DNA of 32,911 bases from CAYFVR01 sp046541515 (GTDB taxonomy: Bacteria; Desulfobacterota; Desulfobacteria; Desulfobacterales; Desulfococcaceae), in assembly GCA_046541515.1 (NCBI GenBank), contig JBKHDD010000036.1, positions 1-32,911 on the forward strand, given 5' to 3'. Shown in pieces: positions 12,951-21,822 of this stretch. Position 1 is the stretch's first letter; every line of letters begins with the position of its first letter. Position numbers and translations under genes: made by a program. The notes below the pieces were generated by a model, which searched no databases, was not told the origin of the DNA, and saw only the letters and a program-made list of their open reading frames with translations.

Positions 12951-15404
12951 TCACCCGGCGCGGGCGAAGTCGATTTCCGCCGGCTCGGCCGCTTGTCTCA
13001 GCAGCTCCCAGGCGCGGGCGAAGGCGTTTTCGAAGGAGCGGTTCTCCATGTAGGCCCGGGCCGCCCGGCCCATGGCCCGCCGCCGTTCGCCGTCCCGGGA
13101 AAGTTCCCGCACCGCCGCAAGCAAGGCGCCGTCGTCGTCCCCGGGAACCACCAGCCCGGTTTCGCCGGGAATCAGGTTTTCGCAGGGGCCGCCCTGGTCG
13201 GTCACGATCACCGGAAGCCCGGACGCCTGGGCTTCCAGCACCACGTTTCCAAAGGTGTCGGTGGTGGAGGGAAAGACGAAGAGATCGGCCGAGGCGTAGG
13301 CGGCGGCCAGCTCTTCGCCTTCCAGATAGCCGGTGAAGGTGCAGGGGGCGTCGCGCAGGGACTGCTTCATCTCTTTGCGGTAGGGGCCGTCGCCCACCAG
13401 GACCAAATGCGCGTTCCGGTCGGTTCGGGTCAGCTTCAAAAACACTTGCGCCAGCCGGTCCAGATTCTTTTCCCGGGAGATTCGGCCCACGTACAGCAAC
13501 TTCACCGGCTCCGAAACCGGAAAACGCTTTTCGTAGAAACCGTTGCGCCGGGACGGATGAAACGCCGCGACGTCGATGCCCCGGGGCAGGGTCCGAATTT
13601 TTTCCGGCCGAATCCCTTTCTCGGTCAGCTCTTCGGCCGATGCCCGGGAGGAAACGTAAATCTGGTCCATCTGATCGTAGTACCAGATCATGTATTTCCA
13701 GGTGAGGCCCTCGATCATGTGATCGCCGGTGAGATACTGGGCGTATTGGGGAAAGGCGGTGTGATAGGTGCCGTTGATGGGCAGCTTGAGAATCCGCGCG
13801 ATGGCCAGCGCCGCCAGACCCACCGGCCCCGGGGTGGCCGACTGGATGTGGGTGAAGCCCTGCTCGTAGACGTAGTTGAGCATGTCCAGAAAGGGCGGGT
13901 AGCAGATTTTCTGATCCTGGTACTCGGGGATTTCCGCCACGCCGAAGGGCTGAAAATTTTTGATGCCCGGCCGGGCCTCGTGGGGAGAGGCGTCGCAGGT
14001 GATGACCGTCAACCGCTTCCGGTTTCGCACCGCGATTTCCACCTGTTGCTGAAGCGTCTGGGCCACGCCGTTCACCTCGTAGAAGGTGTCGGTGAAGTGG
14101 GCCACGTTCATGTCGTCTTCGGTTTCGGCGGCGGGATCGGCCGGTTCCGAAGCGGGGAAGCGGTCCAGCACGTCTGCGGTGAAGCCCCGGTCTTTGGTGA
14201 ACTGGGAAAAGGCGACAAAATAGGGGGCCAGCAGCGAATAAAGCCCTCCGGCGGAGCCCATGGTCTGGAAGATGTTGAAGACGTTTCCGCCGGAAAGGTG
14301 GCCCAGGAGGTGATCGGCGGAATGGGCCAGCACCTTGCTGGACACCTGATGGACGAACTCGAACCACTGGCGTTCCCGGTCGTCGAAGGAATCGTCGCCG
14401 TTGGCGATGTCCATCAGCCGGGGGTTTTCTTGGAGCAGCCGCTCGGTTTCCTGGCGGACAAGGCCCATCAAGGTGTCGGGCACGCCGGCGCCCCTTTTGC
14501 GCCGGTTCCGGTGATTCAGGAAAAAATAGATGCGCGACATCAGCCCAGGCTCCCCATCGCCTTCGGGGGTCAGGGACCGGTCCAGAAAGCGCAGCAGCCG
14601 GTCTTTCTGGATGTGGGGTTCCAGGTTCAGATGGTTGCGGTAATACTGCCAGGCGATGCCGTAGAAATTGTGGGCCATGGTCAGCGGGGTGGACGGGTGG
14701 CTGACCACCTCGGCGTGGCCCTGGCGGAGCGCTTCCAGCAGGTCGGCCTTGGCGTCGCCGGCGACCCGGGTATAGGTGCGGGCGATGTTGAGGCCGCTGT
14801 GGTCGTCGGAGCCGCCGGTGAGGGTTTTCACCCAGGGCTCGGGAAAGTCGGGCGCGATGCCGTGTTTGTCCGCCAGCCGGTCGATGTCCGCCGGCTGGAG
14901 GCGGGAGAGCATCCGCCGGAGCCGATCGTTCTGGTCGCCGTTGCGCGCGCCGTTCAGCTCGAAGCATTTGAACAGCAGCAGGGCCTGCTCGAAGTGGTCC
15001 AGGGTCAGCCGGTCGTTGACCGCGTACAGCGGGTGGGCCAGGATGTGGAGGATGCCCTGGTCCCGGAGCCAGGGGACCAGCTCGAAGACGTTTTTTCGCA
15101 ACTTCTGGATTTCGTCGTGCTGGGCTTCGGTGACGTCCAGCGCCAGCACATGGAGTTTGCAGCCGTCTTCGGGAAAATAGGTGGTGATTTCCTCGCTGAC
15201 GAACGCGCCCGGCAGGTGGGCGATTTCCAGGGCCCCGGCGATGCTGTTGTGATCGCTGATGGTCACCAGGTCCATCCCCCGCCGCCGGGCGATGCGATAA
15301 ATTTGGAGCGGCTCGGTGAAACTTTCCGGGCAGCCGATTTTCCGCAGCACCCATTGGGTCGGCCGTTTGGAAAATTTGGAGTGGACGTGCAGATCGATAT
15401 TCAT
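12951..15404 (-). CDS. PHP phosphoesterase-glycosyltransferase (GT4-like) fusion
   Basis: 817-aa protein. Residues 1 to about 210 form a PHP metal-dependent phosphoesterase domain: H6-x-H8 in DLHVHSKFS, DHN at 51-53, HPL at 124-126 and GGSDDH ending at residue 202. A helical linker of about 220 residues follows. From about 432 (MNVAHFTDTFYEVNGVAQTL) to the end is a GT-B glycosyltransferase with YVGRISREKN, LVGDGPYR and the nucleotide-sugar motif DTFGNVVLEAQASGLPV (D716 to E724). The domain resembles GT4 enzymes that glycosylate diacylglycerol or phosphatidylinositol (family knowledge). The start at 15404 has GGGAGG upstream; a longer in-frame start at 15476 lacks a ribosome binding site. A Pho box precedes it. 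I infer a role in phosphate-sparing glycolipid synthesis. Confidence 0.88.
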   Translation of the reverse strand: MNIDLHVHSKFSKRPTQWVLRKIGCPESFTEPLQIYRIARRRGMDLVTISDHNSIAGALEIAHLPGAFVSEEITTYFPEDGCKLHVLALDVTEAQHDEIQKLRKNVFELVPWLRDQGILHILAHPLYAVNDRLTLDHFEQALLLFKCFELNGARNGDQNDRLRRMLSRLQPADIDRLADKHGIAPDFPEPWVKTLTGGSDDHSGLNIARTYTRVAGDAKADLLEALRQGHAEVVSHPSTPLTMAHNFYGIAWQYYRNHLNLEPHIQKDRLLRFLDRSLTPEGDGEPGLMSRIYFFLNHRNRRKRGAGVPDTLMGLVRQETERLLQENPRLMDIANGDDSFDDRERQWFEFVHQVSSKVLAHSADHLLGHLSGGNVFNIFQTMGSAGGLYSLLAPYFVAFSQFTKDRGFTADVLDRFPASEPADPAAETEDDMNVAHFTDTFYEVNGVAQTLQQQVEIAVRNRKRLTVITCDASPHEARPGIKNFQPFGVAEIPEYQDQKICYPPFLDMLNYVYEQGFTHIQSATPGPVGLAALAIARILKLPINGTYHTAFPQYAQYLTGDHMIEGLTWKYMIWYYDQMDQIYVSSRASAEELTEKGIRPEKIRTLPRGIDVAAFHPSRRNGFYEKRFPVSEPVKLLYVGRISREKNLDRLAQVFLKLTRTDRNAHLVLVGDGPYRKEMKQSLRDAPCTFTGYLEGEELAAAYASADLFVFPSTTDTFGNVVLEAQASGLPVIVTDQGGPCENLIPGETGLVVPGDDDGALLAAVRELSRDGERRRAMGRAARAYMENRSFENAFARAWELLRQAAEPAEIDFARAG

Positions 15405-15588
15405 CCGGTTCCTCCCGTGGATGGTGGCGGGCTCTTTCCGGTTTTTTCCCCGATGGGAAACCGGCTCGGAGTCCATGAGGCGCGGCCTTCGGGAAGGCGC
15501 GAGGCCATCGTCGCTTCGGCGGGTTCCGCTCCGGTTTCGGCGGAAAGGCGCCGATGCGACGAGCCGACCGGGGTCGCGTCAAAGGGGT

Positions 15589-15642
15589 TTGTTACCGACG
15601 GTCGGTTAGGTTTGTGCGAGCGATTTGTTAATTTTCGATTAA
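15589..15642 (-). promoter_or_regulatory. Pho box promoter of the PHP-glycosyltransferase gene
   Basis: On the minus strand 11-bp units begin at 15642 (TTAAT), 15631 (TTAAC), 15620 (weak, CTCGC) and 15609 (CTAAC). The hexamer TAACAA (15594-15589) starts 15 nt after the last unit, as in the other Pho promoters here. The predicted transcript begins near 15582 and has a leader of about 180 nt. Confidence 0.65.
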
Positions 15643-15660
15643 AAAACGAACGATTGGGGA

Positions 15661-15699
15661 GAGAAAAAGAAAAAGGGCGGCCCGGGGGAGGCCGCCCTT
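15661..15699 (-). terminator. Strong intrinsic terminator
   Basis: AAGGGCGGCC and GGCCGCCCTT form a perfect 10-bp stem (15673-15699), followed on the minus strand by TTTCTTTTTCTC. It ends either the nucleotidase transcript or the short transcript from the Pho promoter at 15747-15800. Confidence 0.8.
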
Positions 15700-15740
15700 G
15701 GGGGGGAGGGCATGTAGGGGGGGATGCCCTGTGGAACGTG
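15661..15740 (-). ncRNA. Predicted phosphate-starvation small RNA (about 80 nt)
   Basis: A Pho-box promoter points into this stretch. Its -10-like TAACAG ends at 15747, so RNA should begin near 15740 and stop at the terminator ending at 15661. No start codon with a ribosome binding site lies in it. The 5' half is single-stranded and very C-rich, with runs of seven C around 15718-15724 and 15700-15706, including CCCTCCCCCCC. Such C-rich stretches in known regulatory RNAs pair with Shine-Dalgarno sequences (family knowledge). The existence of the RNA is an inference from promoter and terminator. The alternative is that this promoter serves the glycosyltransferase gene by read-through. Confidence 0.4.
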
Positions 15741-15746
15741 GGCTTA

Positions 15747-15800
15747 CTGTTAACCGGCACGTGTTAACGTTTGATTAGCTGCCGGTTAAAAGTTCGTGAA
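15747..15800 (-). promoter_or_regulatory. Pho box promoter in the nucleotidase/glycosyltransferase gap
   Basis: Minus-strand units with exact 11-bp period: TTCAC (15800), TTAAC (15789), CTAAT (15778), TTAAC (15767). TAACAG (15752-15747) starts 15 nt after the last one. This is the most regular array in the window, yet no protein gene follows before the terminator at 15661-15699. Confidence 0.65.
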
Positions 15801-15816
15801 AGTGGACGGCGAGGAC

Positions 15817-15852
15817 CCGGGCGGGGCGCGGGCGGAAACCGCCCCCGCCCGG
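15817..15852. repeat. GC-rich hairpin after the nucleotidase stop
   Basis: CCGGGCGGGG and its complement within CCGCCCCCGCCCGG form a long imperfect stem with a GAAA-type loop, 20 bp beyond the nucleotidase stop. There is no T-run; it probably protects the 3' end or aids termination. Confidence 0.5.
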
Positions 15853-15872
15853 AACGGTTCAAATCCGCGGTT

Positions 15873-18800
15873 TCAGCTTCCCTCCAACGGAATCAACCGC
15901 TCGTTCACGTCGATGGGCACGTCGTAGGCCCGCGCTTCGTCGGGATGGAATTCCCGCAGAAACTCGGCCAGCGCGTCCTGTTCCCCGCCCGTTTTCGAAA
16001 ACGCGGCCATTCCCGGATCGAATTCGGCGAGGTCCGTTTCCAGCAGGGATACGAACCGGGGATTCGCCAGATTCTTGAACGGCCATCCGCTGCCGCAATT
16101 GGCGGAAAAGAACTCGCCGTCTTCCGGGGCCGCGCACGACGAGAGGAAGTCGAGGGCCACGACCCGGAACGGACGGTCGGGATCGCCCACGACGACCCCC
16201 TCCTCGACCACGAGATCCCAGACGCCGGGCGAAGTCTCCACCTCCAGCCGGCGAACGCGTTCGCCGTTGGTGGAAAGGCCCATATTTTCGTCGCCGCCGT
16301 CCCGGGCCGGCCGGGACGGATCGAATTCCACCCGCATCCCGCCGACGTGGGCGAAGTTGCCCAGAATCATCTCCTCGGTCAGATCCCGGAGTTCGGCGGC
16401 GGTCATGGTGACCAGGGCGAGGCCGTTGTCGAAGGCCAGCGCGGTTTGGATGTCGAGCTGGGAGACGCCGCCCTCGGGCTTGCCGAAATCGTTGGCCGCG
16501 GGCGGCAGAAGCTCGACCTCTTCCGAGGAGGTCGAACCCGGCGGGTTTACGATTCGTCCGATGGGGGCGCGGATGCCGCCGCCGTTTTTCACCGAAACCT
16601 GGGGCGGATTTTCGTCGTCGAAGCGTTGGGCGTACCACAGGTTGGCGTCCGCAGAAAGATTCCCCAAATTGGTTTCCCGGCTCCGCACCGATTCGCGCCG
16701 CCCGTCAAGAAAAACGTTGGTGAGGCCGAAGGCTTCGCCGTCCTGCTCCCCGAGGATTTGCCGAATCGCGTCGGCCACCTCCGCCACCGCCGGGATGGGC
16801 GAGGCGTCCAGTTCCTCCGTCACCGCCGGAACGGCGGCCCAGGCGCCGTTTTCGGCCGGGTTCAGACGATCCGGAAGCACCCGGCCCGCGTCGTCGAATT
16901 CCATCACGAGGCGGCCCAGGTATTTGTAGTCGCCGTCGGTGTTCACCAGCAGCACCGGCTCGTCCAGCGGACTGGCGTACACTTCGGGATATTCCCCGGC
17001 CGCCGCGTCCCCTTCTCGCAGGACGTCGGTTTCGTCGGCCAGCAGCGTGTTCGACCCGCCGGCGACGATGACGTCCACGTGTTCCAGGCGCGTGGCCAGA
17101 CCCCGCTCCACGTCGATGCGCTGCATGTGGGACAGCAGGACGATCTTGTCGATGCCCTGGTCGACCAGCCGATCCACCTCGGGCTGGATGAATCCGGCCA
17201 GGGCGTCGAGTCCGGCCGCGTTCTCCGTGAAGCCTTCGGGCGAAAGACCCAGATCGCCCACCGACGTAATGGCGGGCAGGGTCGGGGTGACGGCGCCCAC
17301 GAATCCGATCCACTCGCCGTCCACGAAAATGGCGCCGCTGGGCGCGAGCTTGCCAGGAATTTGGGCGGCCTCCAACCCCGGTTCCACCACGAGCGGCGCG
17401 GTGGCGTCGTCCGCCGAAAAGTCGATGTTCCCGGAAACATATGGAAACCGCGCGCCCGGATAGGCGCCGTCCGGCGAAATGATGTCGGCGAATCCGCCGG
17501 GCCCCGTGTCGAGGTCGTGGTTGCCGACCGCCGAAATCTGCAAGCCCATCCGGTTCTGAATTTCCGTTTCGCCGCGGCCCTGTCCGGCCTCGCCGATCAC
17601 CGCGGACAGGCGCGGGTCGTCGCTCGCCTGGAAAATCGGACCCGGAATGTAGTTGTCGCCGGAGCTGACCAAGACCGTGTTTTCGGGCCGTTGATCCCGG
17701 AAATGATCCACCAGGGCGGAGAACTCGTCCACGTTGGACATCGCCGCCGTGCCGCCGCCGTCCACGTCGGCGAAATGGAGCAATTGCAGGGCGAAGGCGG
17801 CCGAAGGCGCCTCCCCGATCACGGCGTCGGCCCGGAAGGCCAGATTCTGGATGCGTGCATCCTCCGCCGGTTCGGTGTCCGTCATCATGAAGGCGGCGCC
17901 GCCCGCGTAGTTGGCCGCCAGAAAATCGGCCAGGGCGCTCTGCTCCCCGATCCCGGTTTCGACCACGTTCTCTCCCAGGGTCTCGAAGGGATAGCCGTCG
18001 CCGCCCCCGGCCAGGAAGTTCAAGGTCACGATCCGGATGGGCCGGTCGGGATCGCCGGAGACCTCGCCGTTTTGGGCGATCACGTCCGCGGCGTTCCCGT
18101 TTTCGTCCACAATGGCCAGGGACCGAATCCGGTCGCCCGGCTCCAGGGTCGGATCGAAGCTGAAGGCCATGCCGCCCACCTGGGGAAACTGGCCCGGGGT
18201 CGCGCCCGGCTCGGTGGCGGAGACGGCGTGCTCCATGATCTCCAGCAGATCGGCGGCGCTTAGGGTCATGATGGTCAGCTGGTTGTCGAAGCGCAGGCTG
18301 TTTTCGATGTCGAGTTGGGAAATCTGGCCTTCCTGCTTGCCCGCGGCCGGGTTGGCCCGGGGCGGAACTTGCTCGTAAACGCCCGGAGACACTTCCCGAA
18401 TCTCGCCGATGGCCGCCCGGATGCCGCCGCCGTTTTTGATGGAGACGGCCACCGAGCCGTCCACCGTCCGGGCGGCGGCCAGGTTGGCGTCGGCGGTCAG
18501 GTTGCCCAGGTTGGTCTCCTGGGTCCGCACGTCTTCCCGGGCGCCGTTCAGGAACACTTCGGTGGAACCGAAGACCTCGCCGTCCTTGGCGATAACCACA
18601 CCCCGGATCGCCTCGGTGAGCGTCCGCACGCCGAATCCCTTGGACCCGGGCCGGAAGGCCGTCTCCGCGTCGCCCCAAAGCGCGGCCACGCCGGATTCGG
18701 TGGCGGCGAAGACGCCGGAGACGTTCGGGTCCACCGATTCGGGGACGACCCGGCCGTTCTCGTCGAAGCCGACCACCAGCCGGCCCACGTAGCGGTACTC

Positions 18801-21593
18801 GCCGTCGGTGGAGACGATCAGGGCCGGATCGCCGTCGGCGTTGGTCGTCACGATGGGATAGGTGTCCGCCGGCGTGTCTCCGGACCGCAGCCCCCGGGCG
18901 ACGTCTTCGCCGTCCGCCAGCAACGTGTCCGAGCCGCCCGCGATGACGATGTCCACGCCCCGCAGCTTCCCGATCAATTCCCGTTCCAGGGCCAGTTGCT
19001 GGAGATGGGTGGTCAGGACGATCTTGTCGATCCCTTCGGACCGCAGCATGTCCACCCGCGGCTGGATATGGGTCGCGAGGGCGTCCATGTCGTCGGTTCC
19101 GGCGCCGGGATTTTTCACCCGGGTGTCGCCGGGGGAGGAGATGCTCTCCAGAATCGGCGTGGTGGCGCCCACGACGCCGAAGCGCTCGCCGCCCGCCGCG
19201 AGAATGGCGGCCGGCGCGATCTTGGGCGCGTCGCCCGCCGCCGTCAGGTCGTCCAGGCGGGATTCGAACGCGGTTCCCTCCAGCAGGGCGTCGGTGAACA
19301 GCCCGGAGATGTCGCCGTCGTCGGAGAAGTCCAGGTTGGCCGAGAGGTAGGGGAACTGGGCGCCCAGCCATTCGGCGGTTCCCTCGTCCATGTCGATATC
19401 TGTCCCGATGTTGTCCGCGATGACCCCGGTTCCCGTGTCGAATTCGTGGTTCCCAAAGGCCGACGCGTCGAATCCGATGAGATTCATCATGGCGACGTCG
19501 CCCCGGCCCACTCCGGCGCTGGCGTTGGGATTGGCCAGCACCCGGCGGAGGGGGCCCTCGACCTCGTCATCTCCCGCCGCGTTGAAGAACGGCCCGGGAA
19601 TGAAGTTGTCCCCGGCCGAGATGGTCAGGGTCGGATACCGGTCGTCGAAGAAGTCGGCGATGGCCGCGAAGTTGGGCGCGTTCTCGATGGCTTCCACGCC
19701 GCCCTCCAGGTCGGAGGCGTGCAGGAGCTGGAGCATGGCCATGGGGGCCTCGGCGGCTTCGGGCGTCACGCCGTACAGGGTGGTGGTCCCGGAGACCTCG
19801 TTGGCCACCGCCAGCATCATGCCGCCGGTGGGACTGTCGGCCGCCGGGATGAAGACGAGCCCTTCCGGCCCCAGATCGCCGGCCGTGCCGGCTTCCGGAT
19901 CGCCCTCGAAATTCCGGTTGTTGATATAGGTCACGAATTGGGGATTGGCCGGCTGATCCAAACTGTAGACCATCACGCCGCCGATTCGCTCCAGCCCGAT
20001 GAAGGCGTGGGGAATTCCGCCCACCATGCCGACGACCACGCCCTCGGGTTCCGGTCCCTTGGCGTCGCTGCGGCTGTCGGGATCGTTCTCGTCGTTGTGG
20101 TCGTTGAAATTCTCCGGGAACATTTGGGCGGTGATGCGCTCGAAGTCGTCGCCGCTGTCCCAAACCGGAAGCGGTCCCGCCGACGTGATCTCCCAGACGG
20201 TGAAGGAGCGCGCGCCAAAGCTGTACAAACGCTCGTATTCGCCGTCGCCGTCCATGTCGCCCATGGTGTTGGTCACCGTCAACCGGCCCAGGGCCGAGTC
20301 GGCCTGAAGTTCGGCGGCGTTGGGAAAGGCGGTCGGATCCAGCGTCAGGTCTTTCACCCGGACTTCTTCGCTGAAGCCGTCGTAGTCCCTTGCGTCGCCC
20401 TCGTTGGCGGTGACCAGGTAGAGCGATCCGTTTCGCTCGAAGGCCGCGATGGCGTCGGGCTGATACATGCCATGCACCGGCCACGGCCGAATGTTGATGG
20501 CGTCGTCCCGGTCGCTGGCGTCCATGGCGTTCACTTCAAGACCGTGGTCTTTGAATCCCAGCGGAAAGATGGCGGTCACTTCCGCCGCCGCGATGTCCAC
20601 GGACGCCACGGCGTTGTTTTCCTGAAGCGACACGAAGGCGGTGGTTCCGTCCGGAGACACGGCGATGTATTCCGGCTCCACGTCCTGGGCCAGGGTGGCG
20701 CCGGGGCCGAAGACCCGCAGCCCTTGGGCGATCAGTTCGTCCGCCCGGTCGTTGAAGGCGGCGAAGCCGGCCGTCCGCGCGGTGGCCGAAGCCGGGCCGC
20801 CGCTGATGTCGATGATGGCCACCCCGCCTTCGGGGTCCACCGTGTAGTCGTCGTTGGGTTCGCCTTCCAGCGCGGCCAGCACCGTCTCGCCGTCGGGAGT
20901 GAACGTCACCATATCCGGCAACGGGCCCACCTCGACCTGGCCCAACAGGTTGCCGTCCGCGTCGAAGAAGGCCACCGTCCCGTTGTCCTGGGCCGTCTCC
21001 GCCTCGATGGCCGCCGCCAGGATTCCGTTGTAAAAAGCGATGCTGGTTATGCCGCCGCCCAAGTCGGAAACGGCGATCTGCTTCAAACGGGTCGGCTCGG
21101 ACGGAGAACCGATGTCCAGCACGTCCACCGCGGCGTCGTTGCCGTTGACCACGAACAGTCGCCGGGTCGCCGGATCGTAGGCCGCGATCTCCGCCGCGCT
21201 CTCGTCGAATATGCCGGTTTCGAACGTGCCGAGAGGCGTCAGGAAGCCGGTGGGGGAGGGCGGGGGCTCGGCGGCGCCCGCGTCGAACCGGGCGGTGACC
21301 GTCACGTCGTCGTTGATGGCGAAGGTGCAGTCCCCCGTTCCCCCGCAGGGCCCGCCCCAGCCCGCGAAGGTGGAGCCGGTCGCCGGGGTCGCGGTGAGCG
21401 TGACCTCCGTCCTCTTCCGGAACGGTTCCGAACAATCGCTTCCGCAATCGATTCCTTCCGGATCGCTGGAGACGGCGCCGGTTCCCGCGCCGGTTCGCTC
21501 CACCGTGACGGTGGCGTAGTTGGAGTCCGAGCTGCATCCGAGCAGCAACAGCGCCAGGCCGATGCTTGAGAAAATCCACTTTCGTTTGAACAT
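15873..21593 (-). CDS. Lipoprotein: choice-of-anchor I region plus two tandem 5'-nucleotidases
   Basis: 1906-aa surface lipoprotein. A signal peptide ends in the lipobox LLLLGC (Cys20). A repeat-like beta domain follows (about 27-102, CGSDC and TFAGWGG as in InlB/Flg_new repeats), then a choice-of-anchor I beta-propeller-like region (about 120-610). Two 5'-nucleotidase modules follow (about 620-1240 and 1268-1895), each with a metallophosphatase half (GNHEFD near 714, GNHDLD near 1356) and a substrate-binding half (TNLGNL.ADAN, IKNGGGIRA/VKNGGGIRA). The first metal motif, D-x-H in classical enzymes, is SDLEGG and ADVDGG here. It probably releases phosphate from extracellular nucleotides. The ATG has GAGGAGG seven bases upstream. 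A Pho box drives it, divergently from ugpC. Half of the length may have arisen by internal duplication. Confidence 0.9.
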   Translation of the reverse strand: MFKRKWIFSSIGLALLLLGCSSDSNYATVTVERTGAGTGAVSSDPEGIDCGSDCSEPFRKRTEVTLTATPATGSTFAGWGGPCGGTGDCTFAINDDVTVTARFDAGAAEPPPSPTGFLTPLGTFETGIFDESAAEIAAYDPATRRLFVVNGNDAAVDVLDIGSPSEPTRLKQIAVSDLGGGITSIAFYNGILAAAIEAETAQDNGTVAFFDADGNLLGQVEVGPLPDMVTFTPDGETVLAALEGEPNDDYTVDPEGGVAIIDISGGPASATARTAGFAAFNDRADELIAQGLRVFGPGATLAQDVEPEYIAVSPDGTTAFVSLQENNAVASVDIAAAEVTAIFPLGFKDHGLEVNAMDASDRDDAINIRPWPVHGMYQPDAIAAFERNGSLYLVTANEGDARDYDGFSEEVRVKDLTLDPTAFPNAAELQADSALGRLTVTNTMGDMDGDGEYERLYSFGARSFTVWEITSAGPLPVWDSGDDFERITAQMFPENFNDHNDENDPDSRSDAKGPEPEGVVVGMVGGIPHAFIGLERIGGVMVYSLDQPANPQFVTYINNRNFEGDPEAGTAGDLGPEGLVFIPAADSPTGGMMLAVANEVSGTTTLYGVTPEAAEAPMAMLQLLHASDLEGGVEAIENAPNFAAIADFFDDRYPTLTISAGDNFIPGPFFNAAGDDEVEGPLRRVLANPNASAGVGRGDVAMMNLIGFDASAFGNHEFDTGTGVIADNIGTDIDMDEGTAEWLGAQFPYLSANLDFSDDGDISGLFTDALLEGTAFESRLDDLTAAGDAPKIAPAAILAAGGERFGVVGATTPILESISSPGDTRVKNPGAGTDDMDALATHIQPRVDMLRSEGIDKIVLTTHLQQLALERELIGKLRGVDIVIAGGSDTLLADGEDVARGLRSGDTPADTYPIVTTNADGDPALIVSTDGEYRYVGRLVVGFDENGRVVPESVDPNVSGVFAATESGVAALWGDAETAFRPGSKGFGVRTLTEAIRGVVIAKDGEVFGSTEVFLNGAREDVRTQETNLGNLTADANLAAARTVDGSVAVSIKNGGGIRAAIGEIREVSPGVYEQVPPRANPAAGKQEGQISQLDIENSLRFDNQLTIMTLSAADLLEIMEHAVSATEPGATPGQFPQVGGMAFSFDPTLEPGDRIRSLAIVDENGNAADVIAQNGEVSGDPDRPIRIVTLNFLAGGGDGYPFETLGENVVETGIGEQSALADFLAANYAGGAAFMMTDTEPAEDARIQNLAFRADAVIGEAPSAAFALQLLHFADVDGGGTAAMSNVDEFSALVDHFRDQRPENTVLVSSGDNYIPGPIFQASDDPRLSAVIGEAGQGRGETEIQNRMGLQISAVGNHDLDTGPGGFADIISPDGAYPGARFPYVSGNIDFSADDATAPLVVEPGLEAAQIPGKLAPSGAIFVDGEWIGFVGAVTPTLPAITSVGDLGLSPEGFTENAAGLDALAGFIQPEVDRLVDQGIDKIVLLSHMQRIDVERGLATRLEHVDVIVAGGSNTLLADETDVLREGDAAAGEYPEVYASPLDEPVLLVNTDGDYKYLGRLVMEFDDAGRVLPDRLNPAENGAWAAVPAVTEELDASPIPAVAEVADAIRQILGEQDGEAFGLTNVFLDGRRESVRSRETNLGNLSADANLWYAQRFDDENPPQVSVKNGGGIRAPIGRIVNPPGSTSSEEVELLPPAANDFGKPEGGVSQLDIQTALAFDNGLALVTMTAAELRDLTEEMILGNFAHVGGMRVEFDPSRPARDGGDENMGLSTNGERVRRLEVETSPGVWDLVVEEGVVVGDPDRPFRVVALDFLSSCAAPEDGEFFSANCGSGWPFKNLANPRFVSLLETDLAEFDPGMAAFSKTGGEQDALAEFLREFHPDEARAYDVPIDVNERLIPLEGS

Positions 21594-21680
21594 GAGACAA
21601 CCTCCTCGGTGGGGTGGGGCGTTTCAAGAAATGGCGAGCAGTTCACGGATATAATGGGAATGACACTCATTTGCGGGCGG

Positions 21681-21734
21681 ATGATAAGTCCCCGATGTTA
21701 CGGTTTCACGAAGTTTGGGTTAGAAAACGGTTAG
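21681..21734 (-). promoter_or_regulatory. Pho box promoter of the nucleotidase gene
   Basis: Minus-strand units at exact 11-bp steps: CTAAC (21734), CTAAC (21723), TTCGT (21712), GTAAC (21701). TATCAT (21686-21681, five of six to consensus) begins 15 nt after the last unit. RNA should start near 21674, about 80 nt before the ATG. Confidence 0.75.
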
Positions 21735-21790
21735 GCGGCGTCCATCCCTTTGCGGCGGGCGCGGAAAGAATTGATCTTTGTCGAACCATC

Positions 21791-21822
21791 GTAATCGAAT
21801 TCTAACGAAAGGCCGGTAAGGT
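21791..21822 (+). promoter_or_regulatory. Pho box promoter of the ugp operon
   Basis: GTAAT (21791) and CTAAC (21802) lie 11 bp apart, preceded in phase by GTCGA (21780). TAAGGT (21817-21822) begins 15 nt after the last unit. It is back to back with the nucleotidase Pho box. The leader to ugpC is about 230 nt and contains a GC-rich palindrome (CCGCCTCGGAGGCGG, about 21888-21902). Confidence 0.65.

Noticed and set aside
15404..15476. A start 24 codons upstream for the PHP-glycosyltransferase
   Set aside because: There is no ribosome binding site there, and the added residues do not fit the PHP fold, which begins with MNIDLHVHS right after a GGGAGG.
11533..15582. A single 1349-codon minus-strand frame
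   Set aside because: Only its last 415 codons encode a protein (radical SAM). The rest runs through an intergenic region with terminators and a wrong frame of the PHP-glycosyltransferase gene.
12849..15767. A 972-codon open frame on the plus strand across the glycosyltransferase gene
   Set aside because: It is antisense to a gene with clear PHP and glycosyltransferase motifs; its product is low-complexity Gly/His/Gln/Val-rich sequence typical of GC-rich shadow frames. The same applies to plus-strand frames at 15771-18263, 18315-21569 and 6909-8744.
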